A stretch of DNA of 64,000 nt, from positions 5,208,001 to 5,272,000 of the forward strand of contig NZ_VFPG01000001.1 in assembly GCF_006716565.1 (NCBI RefSeq). The letters run 5' to 3'. Shown piece by piece: positions 23,824 through 32,187 of the stretch; the stretch's first letter is position 1, and each line of letters opens with the position of its first letter. A program made the translations under genes and the position numbers. Below the pieces are notes generated by a model. The model saw only the letters and a program-made list of their open reading frames with translations, was not told the DNA's origin and made no database searches. Source of the stretch: Nocardia bhagyanarayanae (GTDB taxonomy: Bacteria > Actinomycetota > Actinomycetes > Mycobacteriales > Mycobacteriaceae).

Positions 23824-23827
23824 GAGC

Positions 23828-23901
23828 CCTCCCAATCAGTTGCAATGTGAAACCATTGTGCCCTACCGTCAAATGGTTGCATTTTGCTACTGATTGGGAG
23901 G
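23828..23901. promoter_or_regulatory. Nested inverted repeats between hxlR and MFS genes
   Basis: Outer arms CCTCCCAATCAG (23828-23839) and CTGATTGGGAGG (23890-23901) are perfect complements and include the ribosome sites of both divergent genes. Inner arms AACCATT (23851-23857) and AATGGTT (23872-23878) are a likely HxlR operator. Confidence 0.68.
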
Positions 23902-23905
23902 CGTG

Positions 23906-25240
23906 GTGGCGACAGGAGTGACGAGGTCGCAGCGATTCGTTCTGGCGCTGGTGTGCGCGGTGGCGGTGTCGACGATCTATGCGATCCAGCCGGTGCTCGA
24001 GGCGGCGGGCGCCGGTTTGGGCTTGGCGCGTGAGTCGCTGGGCTGGCTGGTCGCAGCCGGGCAGATCGGCTACTGCGCCGGTTTGGTCTTGCTGGTTCCG
24101 CTCGGCGACGTGGTGAATCGCCGGCGGCTCATCACCGTGCATCTAGTACTCACCGCCGCAGGGGCTGCGGTCGCGGCCGCCGCCCCGAACGCCGCCGTCG
24201 CGGTGGCGGGGCTCGCGGTCGCGGGTTTGTTCGCGGTCGTGGTTCAGGTGACTGTCGCCTATGTCGCCGCGGTCTCCGCGCCGAGCGAACGTGGCCGGAA
24301 TATCGGCGCGGTGACCTCGGGTGTGGTGATCGGCATCCTCGGCGTCCGGGTCCTCGCGGGGGTGCTGGGCGACACGGTTGGCTGGCGTGCCGTGTACGCG
24401 CTGCTCGCCGTGCTCTGTGTGGCTCTGGCCCGCACCGTCCACGCGACGCTCGACCCGGACCGCGAGGTTACCGGCGCACGGTACGGGCACGTGCTGGCGT
24501 CGATGGGGCGGCTCGCGCGCACGGATCGTCTGTTGACGAGCCGAGGCCTGATCGCCTTCTTCCTATTCGCGTCCTTCGGAACGCTCTGGAGCGGGCTGGC
24601 CCTCCCCCTCGGCGCCGAGCCCTGGAACTTCGGCACCACGCAGATCGGCCTCTTCGGAGTGGCGGGCCTGGCCGGAGCGCTCGGCGCCGCGCGCGCGGGA
24701 CGATGGGCCGATTCCGGTCGCGCACAAGCGATCACCGGCTCCGCACTGGCGTTGCTCACCGCTTCCTGGCTGCTCACCGCCCGGATCGAAACAACACTGG
24801 TGCCGCTTGTCATCGGCATCATCGTGCTCGACTTCGCCGTCCAGGCGGTACACGTCAGCAGCCAACATCTGCTGACCACAGCCCACCCGGACCGCGCCAG
24901 CAGCGTCATCGGCGCCTACATGGCCTGCTATTCCCTCGGGTCCGCCCTCGGCGCGATCACGACCACGTGGGCGTACAGCACCTGGGGATGGTCGGCCTCC
25001 TGCTGGACGGGCGCGGCCTATTCGCTCGTCGCGCTGGTGCTGTGGGGACTCGCCCAGGTCGCCGACAGCACAGGGCGCGATGCCGCGAGTTCGCCCGAGC
25101 CCCCGAGTCCGGTCGGGCGAACTTGCGATGCACCTCTACACCAACCAGATCAGGACGAGCACCACGGCGATGACGACGAGGATCGTGATGGCAAGGTGGG
25201 GTGCGGGCACCCTGCGCGTGGCCGGCGCATCGGCGGGTGA
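23906..25240 (+). CDS. Major facilitator superfamily transporter
   Basis: 444 aa. About twelve helices; the loop-2/3 motif reads GDVVNRRRLI and a second-half equivalent ARAGRWADSGRAQ is present. SwissProt-like relatives are drug or metabolite exporters with a DUF-free layout. GTG 23906 is preferred: GGGAGG lies 5 bp before it (alternatives GTG 23903, TTG 23894). The last ~45 residues, from about 25100, are hydrophilic and unlike MFS tails; they read antisense to a small gene at 25136-25297, so the natural protein may once have ended earlier. Probably controlled by the divergent HxlR. Confidence 0.83.
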   Translation: MATGVTRSQRFVLALVCAVAVSTIYAIQPVLEAAGAGLGLARESLGWLVAAGQIGYCAGLVLLVPLGDVVNRRRLITVHLVLTAAGAAVAAAAPNAAVAVAGLAVAGLFAVVVQVTVAYVAAVSAPSERGRNIGAVTSGVVIGILGVRVLAGVLGDTVGWRAVYALLAVLCVALARTVHATLDPDREVTGARYGHVLASMGRLARTDRLLTSRGLIAFFLFASFGTLWSGLALPLGAEPWNFGTTQIGLFGVAGLAGALGAARAGRWADSGRAQAITGSALALLTASWLLTARIETTLVPLVIGIIVLDFAVQAVHVSSQHLLTTAHPDRASSVIGAYMACYSLGSALGAITTTWAYSTWGWSASCWTGAAYSLVALVLWGLAQVADSTGRDAASSPEPPSPVGRTCDAPLHQPDQDEHHGDDDEDRDGKVGCGHPARGRRIGG

Positions 25241-25297
25241 GACATCGTCTCGACCGTGGTCGGCAGGCACCGATTGATCATCGAAACGTTCGGACAT
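25136..25297 (-). CDS. 53-aa single-helix membrane protein
   Basis: ATG 25297 opens an acidic N-terminus (MSERFDDQSVPADHGRDD, then SPADAPATRRVPAPHL) followed by one uninterrupted hydrophobic helix, AITILVVIAVVLVLIWLV, at the very C-terminus (TAG 25136-25138). The layout, a tail-anchored small protein, is common in actinobacterial genomes and often missed. taaggctgggg provides a weak ribosome site. It overlaps the 3' end of the MFS frame in antisense by ~105 bp. Function unknown. Confidence 0.65.
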   Translation of the reverse strand: MSERFDDQSVPADHGRDDVSPADAPATRRVPAPHLAITILVVIAVVLVLIWLV

Positions 25298-25351
25298 GCC
25301 CCAGCCTTACCCGTGCGCCGGGCCGGAAAACTACCTGGTGGCGGACCGCCT

Positions 25352-26074
25352 TCAGCGCGGAGTCGTGGCCCGCACGACGAGTTCGGCCACGTCTGCCGGA
25401 CGCGAGACCGCGACGGCATGCGAGGCGGTGACCTCGACCGTTGTCGCGTTCGCCCGCTCCGCCATGTACCGCTGCGCCTCGATCGGGATGTTCTTGTCCT
25501 CGGATGTGAGCAAGGCGTAGGTCGGCAGGTCGCGCCAGGCGGTGGCCGAGGCGCCTTCCTGCAGGGCGGCGAGCGCGACGGGGCGCTGGGTGATGCCCAT
25601 CAGTTCGCCGGTGGCGGCGGGTGTGTCGGCGGCGAACTGGGTGTGGAACGCATCCTGGCGGATGTAGAGCTCGGTGCTGGTCGAGCCGTCGGGCAAGGGG
25701 TAGGTGGCCGGGCGGGTGGTCGGGCCGAGGGTGGAGCCGGGGAACTTGTCGGTGAGTTCCAGGGCGCTCTCGCCGAGATCGGGGATGAAGGCCGCGATGT
25801 AGACCAGGGCGGAGACGTTCGCTTTGCCCGCAGCGGCCACGGTGATGACGCTGCCGCCGTACGAATGGCCGACCAGGACACAGTCGCCTTCGATCGAGTC
25901 CAGGACCGAGGCGATGTATGCCGCGTCGCTGTCGAGGCCACGCAGCGGGTTGGCGGCCGCGATCACCGATGTGCCTGCGGCGCGCAGTCTTTCGGCGACG
26001 CCGTTCCAGCTCGACGAGTCGGCGAAGGCGCCGTGGACGAGGACGACGGTGGGACTGCTGTTTTCGTTGCTCAC
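25352..26074 (-). CDS. Alpha/beta-hydrolase
   Basis: 240 aa. VVLVHGAFADSSSW is the oxyanion strand, GHSYGG (Ser near residue 92) the nucleophile elbow, and TASHAVAVSRP holds the probable catalytic His. This clade is related to plant hydroxynitrile lyase/methylesterase-like hydrolases of actinobacteria. GTG 26074 follows AAGGAGACC. Paralogous to the next upstream gene, 68 bp away on the same strand, so a tandem duplication forming one operon is likely. Substrate unknown. Confidence 0.83.
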   Translation of the reverse strand: MSNENSSPTVVLVHGAFADSSSWNGVAERLRAAGTSVIAAANPLRGLDSDAAYIASVLDSIEGDCVLVGHSYGGSVITVAAAGKANVSALVYIAAFIPDLGESALELTDKFPGSTLGPTTRPATYPLPDGSTSTELYIRQDAFHTQFAADTPAATGELMGITQRPVALAALQEGASATAWRDLPTYALLTSEDKNIPIEAQRYMAERANATTVEVTASHAVAVSRPADVAELVVRATTPR

Positions 26075-26142
26075 GGGAAGGTCTCCTTGTGGATAGGCGC
26101 GGACGGTTCAGGCCGAGCGCGGCGCGGACGCGCAGGTTTCGG

Positions 26143-26895
26143 TCAGCCGATTTCGGCGAGGGCGCCGGTGATCACCGACGCGACTTCCTCGGGGTGGGTC
26201 TGCATCACGAGGTGGGGTGCGTCGAGTTCGGTGACGGAGCGCAGACCGGCCCTGCGATAGCCGAAACGCTGCACATCGGGGTTGATGGTGTGGTCGGCGG
26301 CCGAGACGATGCCCCAACCCGGCGTGGTTCGCCAGGCCGCCAGCGACGCTGTCTCGCCGAAGGCGTCGGCCGACAGCGGCCGCTGCGACACCGCGAGCAC
26401 GCGTGCTCTCGTCGAGTCGAGGCCGGCGGCGAATACCGAAGGAAACGCGTCGATTTCGACGGACACGTCGGTGCCGGTGGCGCCGTCGGAGGTCGGGTAG
26501 GGCGAGTAGACCAGATGGTCGGCAAGGCTCGAGCCGGGGAATCGGCCCTGTAGCTGGGCCAGGCTCTCCCCTTCCTCGAGTGCGTAGCCGGAGACGAAGA
26601 CGAGTCCGGCCACATTGTCGGCGGCCCCCGCGACGGTGATGACGGCGCCGCCGTAGGAGTGTCCCGCCAGCAGGACCGGTCCGTCGATCTGTTCGACCAC
26701 CGACCGGACCGAGGCGGCGTCGGCGGCGAGACTGCGGTTGTAGACCGGCGGCGCGAGTACCCGATGTCCGCGTTCGAGCAGAAGCTCGATGACCGGACTC
26801 CAACTGGAGGCATCGGCGAAGGCGCCGTGGACGAGAACGATGGTCGGTGGGGGCAAGGCGAGTCCTTTCGACTGCGAGGTGTTGCTGTGCGGCAT
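26143..26895 (-). CDS. Alpha/beta-hydrolase (paralogue)
   Basis: 250 aa from ATG 26895. IVLVHGAFADASSW and GHSYGG nucleophile elbow, ELDAPHLVMQTHPEEVASVI with the catalytic His. The upstream ATG has no clear ribosome site, whereas AAAGGA stands 8 bp before TTG 26856, which would start at LPPPTIVLVHG and match the paralogue length better. Tandem copy of the 25352-26074 hydrolase; the two share motifs throughout, including GELMGITQRP / LAVSQRPL. Confidence 0.83.
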   Translation of the reverse strand: MPHSNTSQSKGLALPPPTIVLVHGAFADASSWSPVIELLLERGHRVLAPPVYNRSLAADAASVRSVVEQIDGPVLLAGHSYGGAVITVAGAADNVAGLVFVSGYALEEGESLAQLQGRFPGSSLADHLVYSPYPTSDGATGTDVSVEIDAFPSVFAAGLDSTRARVLAVSQRPLSADAFGETASLAAWRTTPGWGIVSAADHTINPDVQRFGYRRAGLRSVTELDAPHLVMQTHPEEVASVITGALAEIG

Positions 26896-27023
26896 TCAGT
26901 TTCGGCCGCCAACGCCGCCTGCGCCCCTCTCCACCGGCCGTAAATGCCTCCGATCAGGACAAGCCTTCCCGGTCCCGCGGCCATGCGCCGAGGTGAATCC
27001 GTCGCGCGGAATCGTTGCTGGAG

Positions 27024-27710
27024 TCAGCGGGACCGCGGCTGTCCGGAGTTGTGTGGCGTCACCAGGCCGGACTCGTAAGCGACGACCACGAGTTGGGCGC
27101 GGTCGCGGACCTGGAGCTTCGTCATGGCTCGGTTGATGTGGGTCTTGGCGGTCAGCGGGCTGATGACCATGTGGTCCGCGACCTGGTCGTTGGACAGGCC
27201 TTGCGCGACCAGCGCCACGGCCTCGCGTTCGCGGTTGGTCAGTTCCTCGAGTCCTGTGGCGAGACCGGTGCCGGTGGCCAGCGGCTGGGTGACGAACCGG
27301 TTGATCAACCGGCGGGTGATCGACGGAGCGAGCAGGGCGTCGCCGCGCGCGGCCACACGGATGGAGTGCAGGAAATCTTCCGGCTGAATGTCTTTGACGA
27401 GGAATCCGGCCGCACCGGCGCGCAGCGCGTGAAAGACGTATTCGTCCAAGCCGTAATTGGTCAGGATGACTACGTGCACCCCGGCCAAGGCCGGGTCGGC
27501 CGATACGCGCCGGGTCATCTCGATGCCGTCGACGACCGGCATCTGTATATCGATGAGCGCGATATCGGGCAGATGTTGCCGGGCCAGGGCCAGGCCCTCG
27601 CTCCCGTCGCTGGCTTCGGCTACGACTTCGATGTCGTCCTCGAGGTCGAGCAGCGCACGGAATCCGCTGCGAATGAGCGGCTGGTCGTCGACGAGCAGGA
27701 CTCGGATCAT
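27024..27710 (-). CDS. NarL/LuxR-family response regulator
   Basis: 228 aa. Receiver domain with VLLVDDQPLIRSGFRALL, phosphoacceptor Asp in IALIDIQMPVVDG (~residue 54) and VVILTNYGLDEYV / FLVKDIQPE. C-terminal LuxR helix-turn-helix ELTNREREAVALVAQGLSNDQVADHMVISPLTAKTHINRAMTKL. ATG 27710 overlaps the histidine kinase stop by 4 bp, so the pair is co-translated. Targets are not visible; the nearest divergent gene encodes a DUF6223-like membrane protein. Confidence 0.92.
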   Translation of the reverse strand: MIRVLLVDDQPLIRSGFRALLDLEDDIEVVAEASDGSEGLALARQHLPDIALIDIQMPVVDGIEMTRRVSADPALAGVHVVILTNYGLDEYVFHALRAGAAGFLVKDIQPEDFLHSIRVAARGDALLAPSITRRLINRFVTQPLATGTGLATGLEELTNREREAVALVAQGLSNDQVADHMVISPLTAKTHINRAMTKLQVRDRAQLVVVAYESGLVTPHNSGQPRSR

Positions 27711-28810
27711 GTTCGGTCCACAGGAAGTTCGGCCTGCACGGAGAAGCCACCTCGGCTGCGTGGCGCGGCCCGCAGGTGACCGCCGAGGGCGGTGACTCGT
27801 TCGCGCATCCCGAGCAGCCCGACGCCGTCCGCGGGCGCGCGGCCGGGGGTGGCCTTGCCGTCGTCGTCGACTCGGACGACCAGAGTGTCGGGGCGATAGT
27901 CGATCCGGACCGACGCGGTCGCGGCGGCGGCGTGACGGGTGATGTTGGTGAGCGACTCCTGAACTATCCGGTAGACGGTCCGATCCACGGCGACTGGCAA
28001 TTCCTGGCGTTGCCCTTCGATTGTCAGGGTCGCGTCCAACCCGGCCGTCCGAGCTCGCTCCACCAGGTCGGGGACGTGATCGAGTCCGTGCGGCGGTGTG
28101 ACCCCGTCGTCGCGCAGCGCCTCGAGGGTCGCGCGCAGCTCCCGTGCCGCCTCCCGGCCGGCATCTCGGATCGCCAGCAGGGCCTCGGGCACCTCTTCGC
28201 CTCGTTTGCGGGCTACGTGGACGGCGGCCTCGGACTGAACCTTGATCACCGAGATCTGGTGCGTCAGTGAATCGTGCAACTCCCGCGCGATGTGTAGTCG
28301 CTCCTCGTCGGCGCGGCGCCGCGCGGTCTCCTCTCGCGTGCGCTCGGCTTCGTCGGCGCGCCGTTCGGCCTGCCGCAGCGCTTCCCCGGCGGCACCGGCC
28401 GCGATCAGCCACGCGATCTCGAGTGCGTCTCGGGCCTGCGCGAAGGCCGCACTCGTTTCGTGCAGGGAAGCCAGGGCCGCGAGCGGCAGAGCGGCCAACA
28501 GAGCCACCGACGCAGCCACCGTGACCATGCGGTGTCCAGCCCGTACCGCGGCGTATACCGCGAACAGGAACGCGACGGCGGGCACGTCGAATCCGACGGC
28601 TTGGTACGCCAATGCGGACAACCCGGTGAGAATTAGCACGGCGACCGGGGCCCGGCGTCGCGCGGCGAGCGCCAATCCCCCGGCTATCAGCGACGCGTAG
28701 CCCAGCGGATCGAGATTCGTCGGGGCGTGCTGTTTCGACAGACCGGTGACCAACAAGATCGCCGCCAACCCGACCGCGATCGCCCAATCCACGATCCGTC
28801 CCCTGTTCAT
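27707..28810 (-). CDS. DesK/NarX-type sensor histidine kinase
   Basis: 367 aa. About four to five N-terminal helices (WAIAVGLAAILLVTGL, YASLIAGGLALAARR, VPAVAFLFAVYAAVRAG, TVAASVALLAALPLAALA), then the HisKA_3 dimerisation helix with phosphorylatable His in IARELHDSLTHQISVIKVQSEAA. The ATPase domain shows ESLTNITRHA and GVGLLGMRERV. Membrane-embedded sensing without a large extracellular loop suggests an envelope or lipid signal. Cognate regulator overlaps downstream. Confidence 0.92.
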   Translation of the reverse strand: MNRGRIVDWAIAVGLAAILLVTGLSKQHAPTNLDPLGYASLIAGGLALAARRRAPVAVLILTGLSALAYQAVGFDVPAVAFLFAVYAAVRAGHRMVTVAASVALLAALPLAALASLHETSAAFAQARDALEIAWLIAAGAAGEALRQAERRADEAERTREETARRRADEERLHIARELHDSLTHQISVIKVQSEAAVHVARKRGEEVPEALLAIRDAGREAARELRATLEALRDDGVTPPHGLDHVPDLVERARTAGLDATLTIEGQRQELPVAVDRTVYRIVQESLTNITRHAAAATASVRIDYRPDTLVVRVDDDGKATPGRAPADGVGLLGMRERVTALGGHLRAAPRSRGGFSVQAELPVDRT

Positions 28811-29015
28811 GCGTGCACCCTAACTGGATTCTCACGCGAGCAAATCCTGCTGACGGACGGTCAACCGACTACCGCACCCGCAGTACTTCACGAGATTCCA
28901 GCGGCAGTCGCTACCGCGACCGGTGCAGCGCGAAGTGCCTACGTCCGCACGATGTTGCGCGGTCCTCCGGCCGACATCATCGGACGACATCCCGTCGCAC
29001 GACAAGGAGCACCTC

Positions 29016-29426
29016 ATGTCCGTCCGTCATATCCTCGGCGCCACCGCCGTCCTGCTGGGAGCCTTCGCGCTCAGCTCACCGGCCGTCGCGCACGCCTCCA
29101 TCCAGTCGAGCGCAGCGAGCGTGTCCACCATGAGCTCCGGGCGACTCGGGGCGATCGTGGCCACGGTTGTGGGGCTGATCGGCGTGAGCGTCGGCGGGTC
29201 GGCGCTGGCCCGATCCACCCGAATCGGCAGCAGTAGGAACGCGGCCCTCGTGGCTTTGGCGGCGGGCCTGACCACCGTGGTTATCGGCGGGCTGGTCGTC
29301 GCCACCGCCGACGGTGGTCTCGGCACCGGAAACGGACTGGGCGGAGCTCTGGTGGCACTGGCCGTCGGATTGATCAGCATCGTTGTCGGCGGGCTGCTGA
29401 TGGTCCGCGCCCGTCGCGCGGGCTGA
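29016..29426 (+). CDS. Small membrane protein, DUF6223-like
   Basis: 136 aa. Signal-like first helix (GATAVLLGAFALSSPAVAHA) followed by three hydrophobic helices with Gly-rich repeats: RLGAIVATVVGLIGVSVGGSALARS, AALVALAAGLTTVVIGGLVVATADGG, GGALVALAVGLISIVVGGLLMVRA. The three segments look like internal repeats of one unit ending in VGG/IGG. The ATADGGxGTGNGxGGAxVAL stretch matches the actinobacterial DUF6223 family as I recall it. AAGGAG precedes ATG 29016. Divergent from the two-component system, so a possible target. Confidence 0.72.
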   Translation: MSVRHILGATAVLLGAFALSSPAVAHASIQSSAASVSTMSSGRLGAIVATVVGLIGVSVGGSALARSTRIGSSRNAALVALAAGLTTVVIGGLVVATADGGLGTGNGLGGALVALAVGLISIVVGGLLMVRARRAG

Positions 29427-29613
29427 TCCGTCTCTGATTGCGACCTCTCCGCCGCCACCGGCTCACTTCGCTGCGGAGCACTCGGGCGCCCTCGGATTGG
29501 GCAACGGGCGGGCAAATTGTGGAAATTTTAAATTGATTATGGCGGCGACTTCACAGTCCGGCGAAACCGCGTAGAATTCCAGCAGGTCGGGACAGCATTT
29601 TTGGAGTCCTATC

Positions 29614-29955
29614 ATGATCGAAAGAAAGAAATCACACACGAAGTTCGCACGGTTGGCGGCTGCTGCCGGTATAGCAGCAGTTGCTGCGATTCCGGTCGCC
29701 ACAGCCACAGCCGCAGCGCAAGCGCCTACCGCGCAGGCAGCGACACCCGATTCCGCAACCCAACTCGTCAACAGCCCCGGTTGGGGTGGTGGCCACGGTT
29801 GGGGCGGCGGCTGGGGCTGGGGCGGTGGCGGTTGGGGATGGGGTCACGGTGGCGGTTGGGGATGGGGCGGCGGCTGGGGATGGAATCCCGGCGGCTGGTG
29901 GAATTGGTGGAACCCGCCTGGCTGGGGTGGCTGGGGCGGTTGGGGCAGCTTCTAG
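29614..29955 (+). CDS. Secreted Gly/Trp-repeat protein
   Basis: 113 aa. N-terminal signal peptide (KFARLAAAAGIAAVAAIPVATATAAA) with cleavage expected near residue 35, then from residue ~56 a low-complexity domain made of Gly-Trp repeats: GWGGG, GWGWGG, WNPGGWWNWWNPPGWGG. Trp is about one in four residues there, interrupted by single His and Asn. No Cys. GGAG lies 8 bp before the ATG. Followed by a 17-bp-stem hairpin. Function unknown; envelope or surface association is inferred. Confidence 0.78.
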   Translation: MIERKKSHTKFARLAAAAGIAAVAAIPVATATAAAQAPTAQAATPDSATQLVNSPGWGGGHGWGGGWGWGGGGWGWGHGGGWGWGGGWGWNPGGWWNWWNPPGWGGWGGWGSF

Positions 29956-29963
29956 CGCCGGTG

Positions 29964-30000
29964 ACCGAGCCCGGACACGCGGTGCGTGTCCGGGCTCGGT
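29964..30000. terminator. Hairpin terminator after the Gly/Trp-repeat gene
   Basis: Perfect 17-bp stem (ACCGAGCCCGGACACGC / complement) with a ggt loop, 9 bp after the stop codon. No U-tract, as usual for actinobacterial hairpin terminators. Confidence 0.75.
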
Positions 30001-30060
30001 CGCATCGAGTACCGATCGTATGAAGCCAGATTCGACCGACCGGCTGGAGCTGGTGACGAC

Positions 30061-31314
30061 ATGAAGATTGTGTGTATCGGTGGCGGGCCGGCGGGGTTGT
30101 ACTTCGCTATTTCGATGAAGCGACGCGACCCGGCCCATGACATCACGGTGATCGACCGCGATCCTCCCGGGTCCACCTATGGCTGGGGCGTCGTGTACTG
30201 GGACGACCTGCTCGACCTTCTGTATCGGAACGATCCCGACAGCGCCCAGGCGGTGCGTGCCGGGTCGGTCGTGTGGCGGGAACAGGCAATCCATGTGGGC
30301 GACGACCAGACGGCGCATTTCGGGGGCTACGGGTTCAGCATGGGGCGCGCCGCATTGCTCGACGTACTTTCCCGGCGGGCGAGCGACCTCGGCGTCGATG
30401 TCCAGCACGGGCGAGAGGTCCACGATCTGTCCGGCTTCGACGACGCCGATCTGATCGTCGCCTCCGACGGCGCGAACAGCCGGGTACGGCAGCTGGGTGA
30501 CGATCGTTTCGGCACGTCCGTCACACTCGGCGAGAATCGATATATCTGGCTCGGTACGGACAAGGTCTTCACCCGATTCACCTTCGCCTTCGAACACACC
30601 TCGGCCGGCTGGATCTGGTTCCACGCCTATCCATCGGTCGCCGGGAAGATCAGCACCTGCATCGTCGAGTGCCAACCGCAGACCTGGCAGGGGCTGGGTT
30701 TCGATTCCCTGGACAACTCCGAGAACTTGCGTGTTCTGGAAAAAATATTCGCGCGCCATCTCGACGGTCACTCGTTGATCAGCAAGACACGAGGCGAGTT
30801 CGCAAGGTGGAGCCGCTTTCCCGAGGTAACAAACAAAAGCTGGTATCACGACAACGTGGTACTGCTCGGCGACGCCGCGCACACAACGCATTTCACCATC
30901 GGTTCGGGCACCCGGTTGGCAATCGTCGACGCCGTCGTGCTCGCGCAGAATCTGTACGAGCATGCCGAGGTCGCCGACGCGCTGGAGAACTACGATGCGC
31001 AGCGGCGCGCCGCGCTGCGTCCGATACAGGCCGCCGCCCGTGGCAGCATGGTCTGGTTCGAACACGCCGACCGGTATCTCGACCGCAGCGCCGTGCAATT
31101 CGCCTATGCGATGGCGGCTCGGCACGGGCTTCAAATGCCGTGGCGATATCAGCTACACCTGCTCACGCAGGTACCCCCTGTGCGCAAGGTCCGGCGTGCC
31201 ATCGACTCCGGACAGCGGTGGCTGCGGGCTGCCCGACGGGGGGAAGTCACGAAAGCGCTGCCCTCGCAACGGCGCCCATCCGACCCACTCCCGACCGATC
31301 GGTCGAAGCCCTGA
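30061..31314 (+). CDS. FAD-dependent monooxygenase (aryl-CoA hydroxylase-like)
   Basis: 417 aa. Rossmann motif VCIGGGPAGLYFAISMKRRDP, then TYGWGVVYWDDLLD, GYGFSMGRAALLDVL and a second FAD motif VVLLGDAAHTTHFTIGSGT. This combination is typical of group A flavin monooxygenases near salicylyl-CoA 5-hydroxylase and 2-aminobenzoyl-CoA monooxygenase/reductase, here without their C-terminal Old-Yellow-Enzyme half. ATG 30061 starts the Rossmann fold directly; the ORF upstream to 29986 is non-coding. Stand-alone gene; the substrate is not determined. Confidence 0.86.
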   Translation: MKIVCIGGGPAGLYFAISMKRRDPAHDITVIDRDPPGSTYGWGVVYWDDLLDLLYRNDPDSAQAVRAGSVVWREQAIHVGDDQTAHFGGYGFSMGRAALLDVLSRRASDLGVDVQHGREVHDLSGFDDADLIVASDGANSRVRQLGDDRFGTSVTLGENRYIWLGTDKVFTRFTFAFEHTSAGWIWFHAYPSVAGKISTCIVECQPQTWQGLGFDSLDNSENLRVLEKIFARHLDGHSLISKTRGEFARWSRFPEVTNKSWYHDNVVLLGDAAHTTHFTIGSGTRLAIVDAVVLAQNLYEHAEVADALENYDAQRRAALRPIQAAARGSMVWFEHADRYLDRSAVQFAYAMAARHGLQMPWRYQLHLLTQVPPVRKVRRAIDSGQRWLRAARRGEVTKALPSQRRPSDPLPTDRSKP

Positions 31315-31345
31315 TCCGCGACTCCAGGGGTCGGTGACCGGCCGT

Positions 31346-31387
31346 CGAGTGTGCCGTGTCCGGCGATCACCGGACACGGCACACTCG
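31346..31387. terminator. Bidirectional hairpin terminator
   Basis: Perfect 18-bp stem (CGAGTGTGCCGTGTCCGG / complement) around a 6-nt loop, between the convergent monooxygenase and secreted-protein genes, 2 bp from the latter's stop. Confidence 0.8.
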
Positions 31388-31388
31388 C

Positions 31389-31874
31389 TCAGCTCAGCGT
31401 GAACGCCGCCGTGCCCGAGATCTGCTCCATCTCCCGGTCGTTCGAGTCCAGCGCGACGATCCGAGCCTCCACCCGGCCGGCGCCCGGCGCCGTGCCGAAA
31501 CCGACGATCACTCCGTCCACCGTGTGCTGGACGACACCGTTGACGACGCGGTGCTTCTGCCCGTCCGCGTACCCGGTATCCAGGTTCTTGAAGCGAACAG
31601 CGACCTTCCAGTCCGAGCAGCCTTCTCCGGTCTGGGTGACCTTCACCCGCACACCGAACGTGCCGGGCGTTTCCTGCGGCACGGTGACCGCATCGATGAT
31701 CGCCGAGCAGCTGGTCGGAATCAGGCGCGTCAGTGTCGGCGTGAACGGAGCACCCGGCTCGTGCGGAATGGCGGTGGACGGCCCTGCGAGCCCGACCATC
31801 CCGGCGGCGGTCACCGCTGCGATGACACCGGCGCGCGCCGAAAACTGTTGCAGCTGTGTGCGATTGAGAGTCAT
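31389..31874 (-). CDS. Secreted protein of unknown function
   Basis: 161 aa. Signal peptide SARAGVIAAVTAAGMVGLAGPSTAIP with cleavage likely near residue 35. The mature part has two Cys (TSCSAII, GEGCSDWKV) that could form a disulfide and a beta-rich body (VRVKVTQTGEGCSDWKVAVRFKNLDTGY, TVDGVIVGFGTAPGAGRVEARIVALD). Related secreted proteins occur in Nocardia without known role. Convergent with the flavin monooxygenase across a hairpin terminator. Confidence 0.75.
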   Translation of the reverse strand: MTLNRTQLQQFSARAGVIAAVTAAGMVGLAGPSTAIPHEPGAPFTPTLTRLIPTSCSAIIDAVTVPQETPGTFGVRVKVTQTGEGCSDWKVAVRFKNLDTGYADGQKHRVVNGVVQHTVDGVIVGFGTAPGAGRVEARIVALDSNDREMEQISGTAAFTLS

Positions 31875-32187
31875 GACCGGTCTGTCGGGTGCTCTGCAAC
31901 CACTGTTACACAGTCATGGCGTTAGTGAAATCACTGTAACATCCGGAGAAGACGCCGTTGACGATCTCATCGGTCAGGACCGAAAGCCGTTACAGCTACG
32001 ACGATCTCGGCCCAACCGATCCGCCGATGCCGAGCCTTCAGAGGATGGCGCCCCCTCCCGCCTCGATCATCCGACCGCCACAGAAGCGGGAGGCACCCGC
32101 AGCCCCTCGCCGCCCGCGGTGCCCAGCGCCCAAGCGGACATAGCCTCCACACGGCACTATTCGGGCTGCTGGCCGTGCTGTCGGCAG
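31875..32187. other. Intergenic region with a spaced inverted repeat
   Basis: About 310 bp. Arms TGTTACA (31904-31910) and TGTAACA (31935-31941) flank a 24-bp interval upstream of the secreted-protein gene and may be a regulator site. The rest shows no convincing gene; a 61-residue Pro-rich frame at 31958-32143 has no coding signature. Confidence 0.4.

Noticed and set aside
25256..26260. 334-residue rightward frame
   Set aside because: Antisense to the tandem hydrolases; Gly/Arg-rich with no recognisable domain.
31958..32143. 61-residue Pro-rich frame
   Set aside because: No ribosome site and random-looking composition; probably intergenic.
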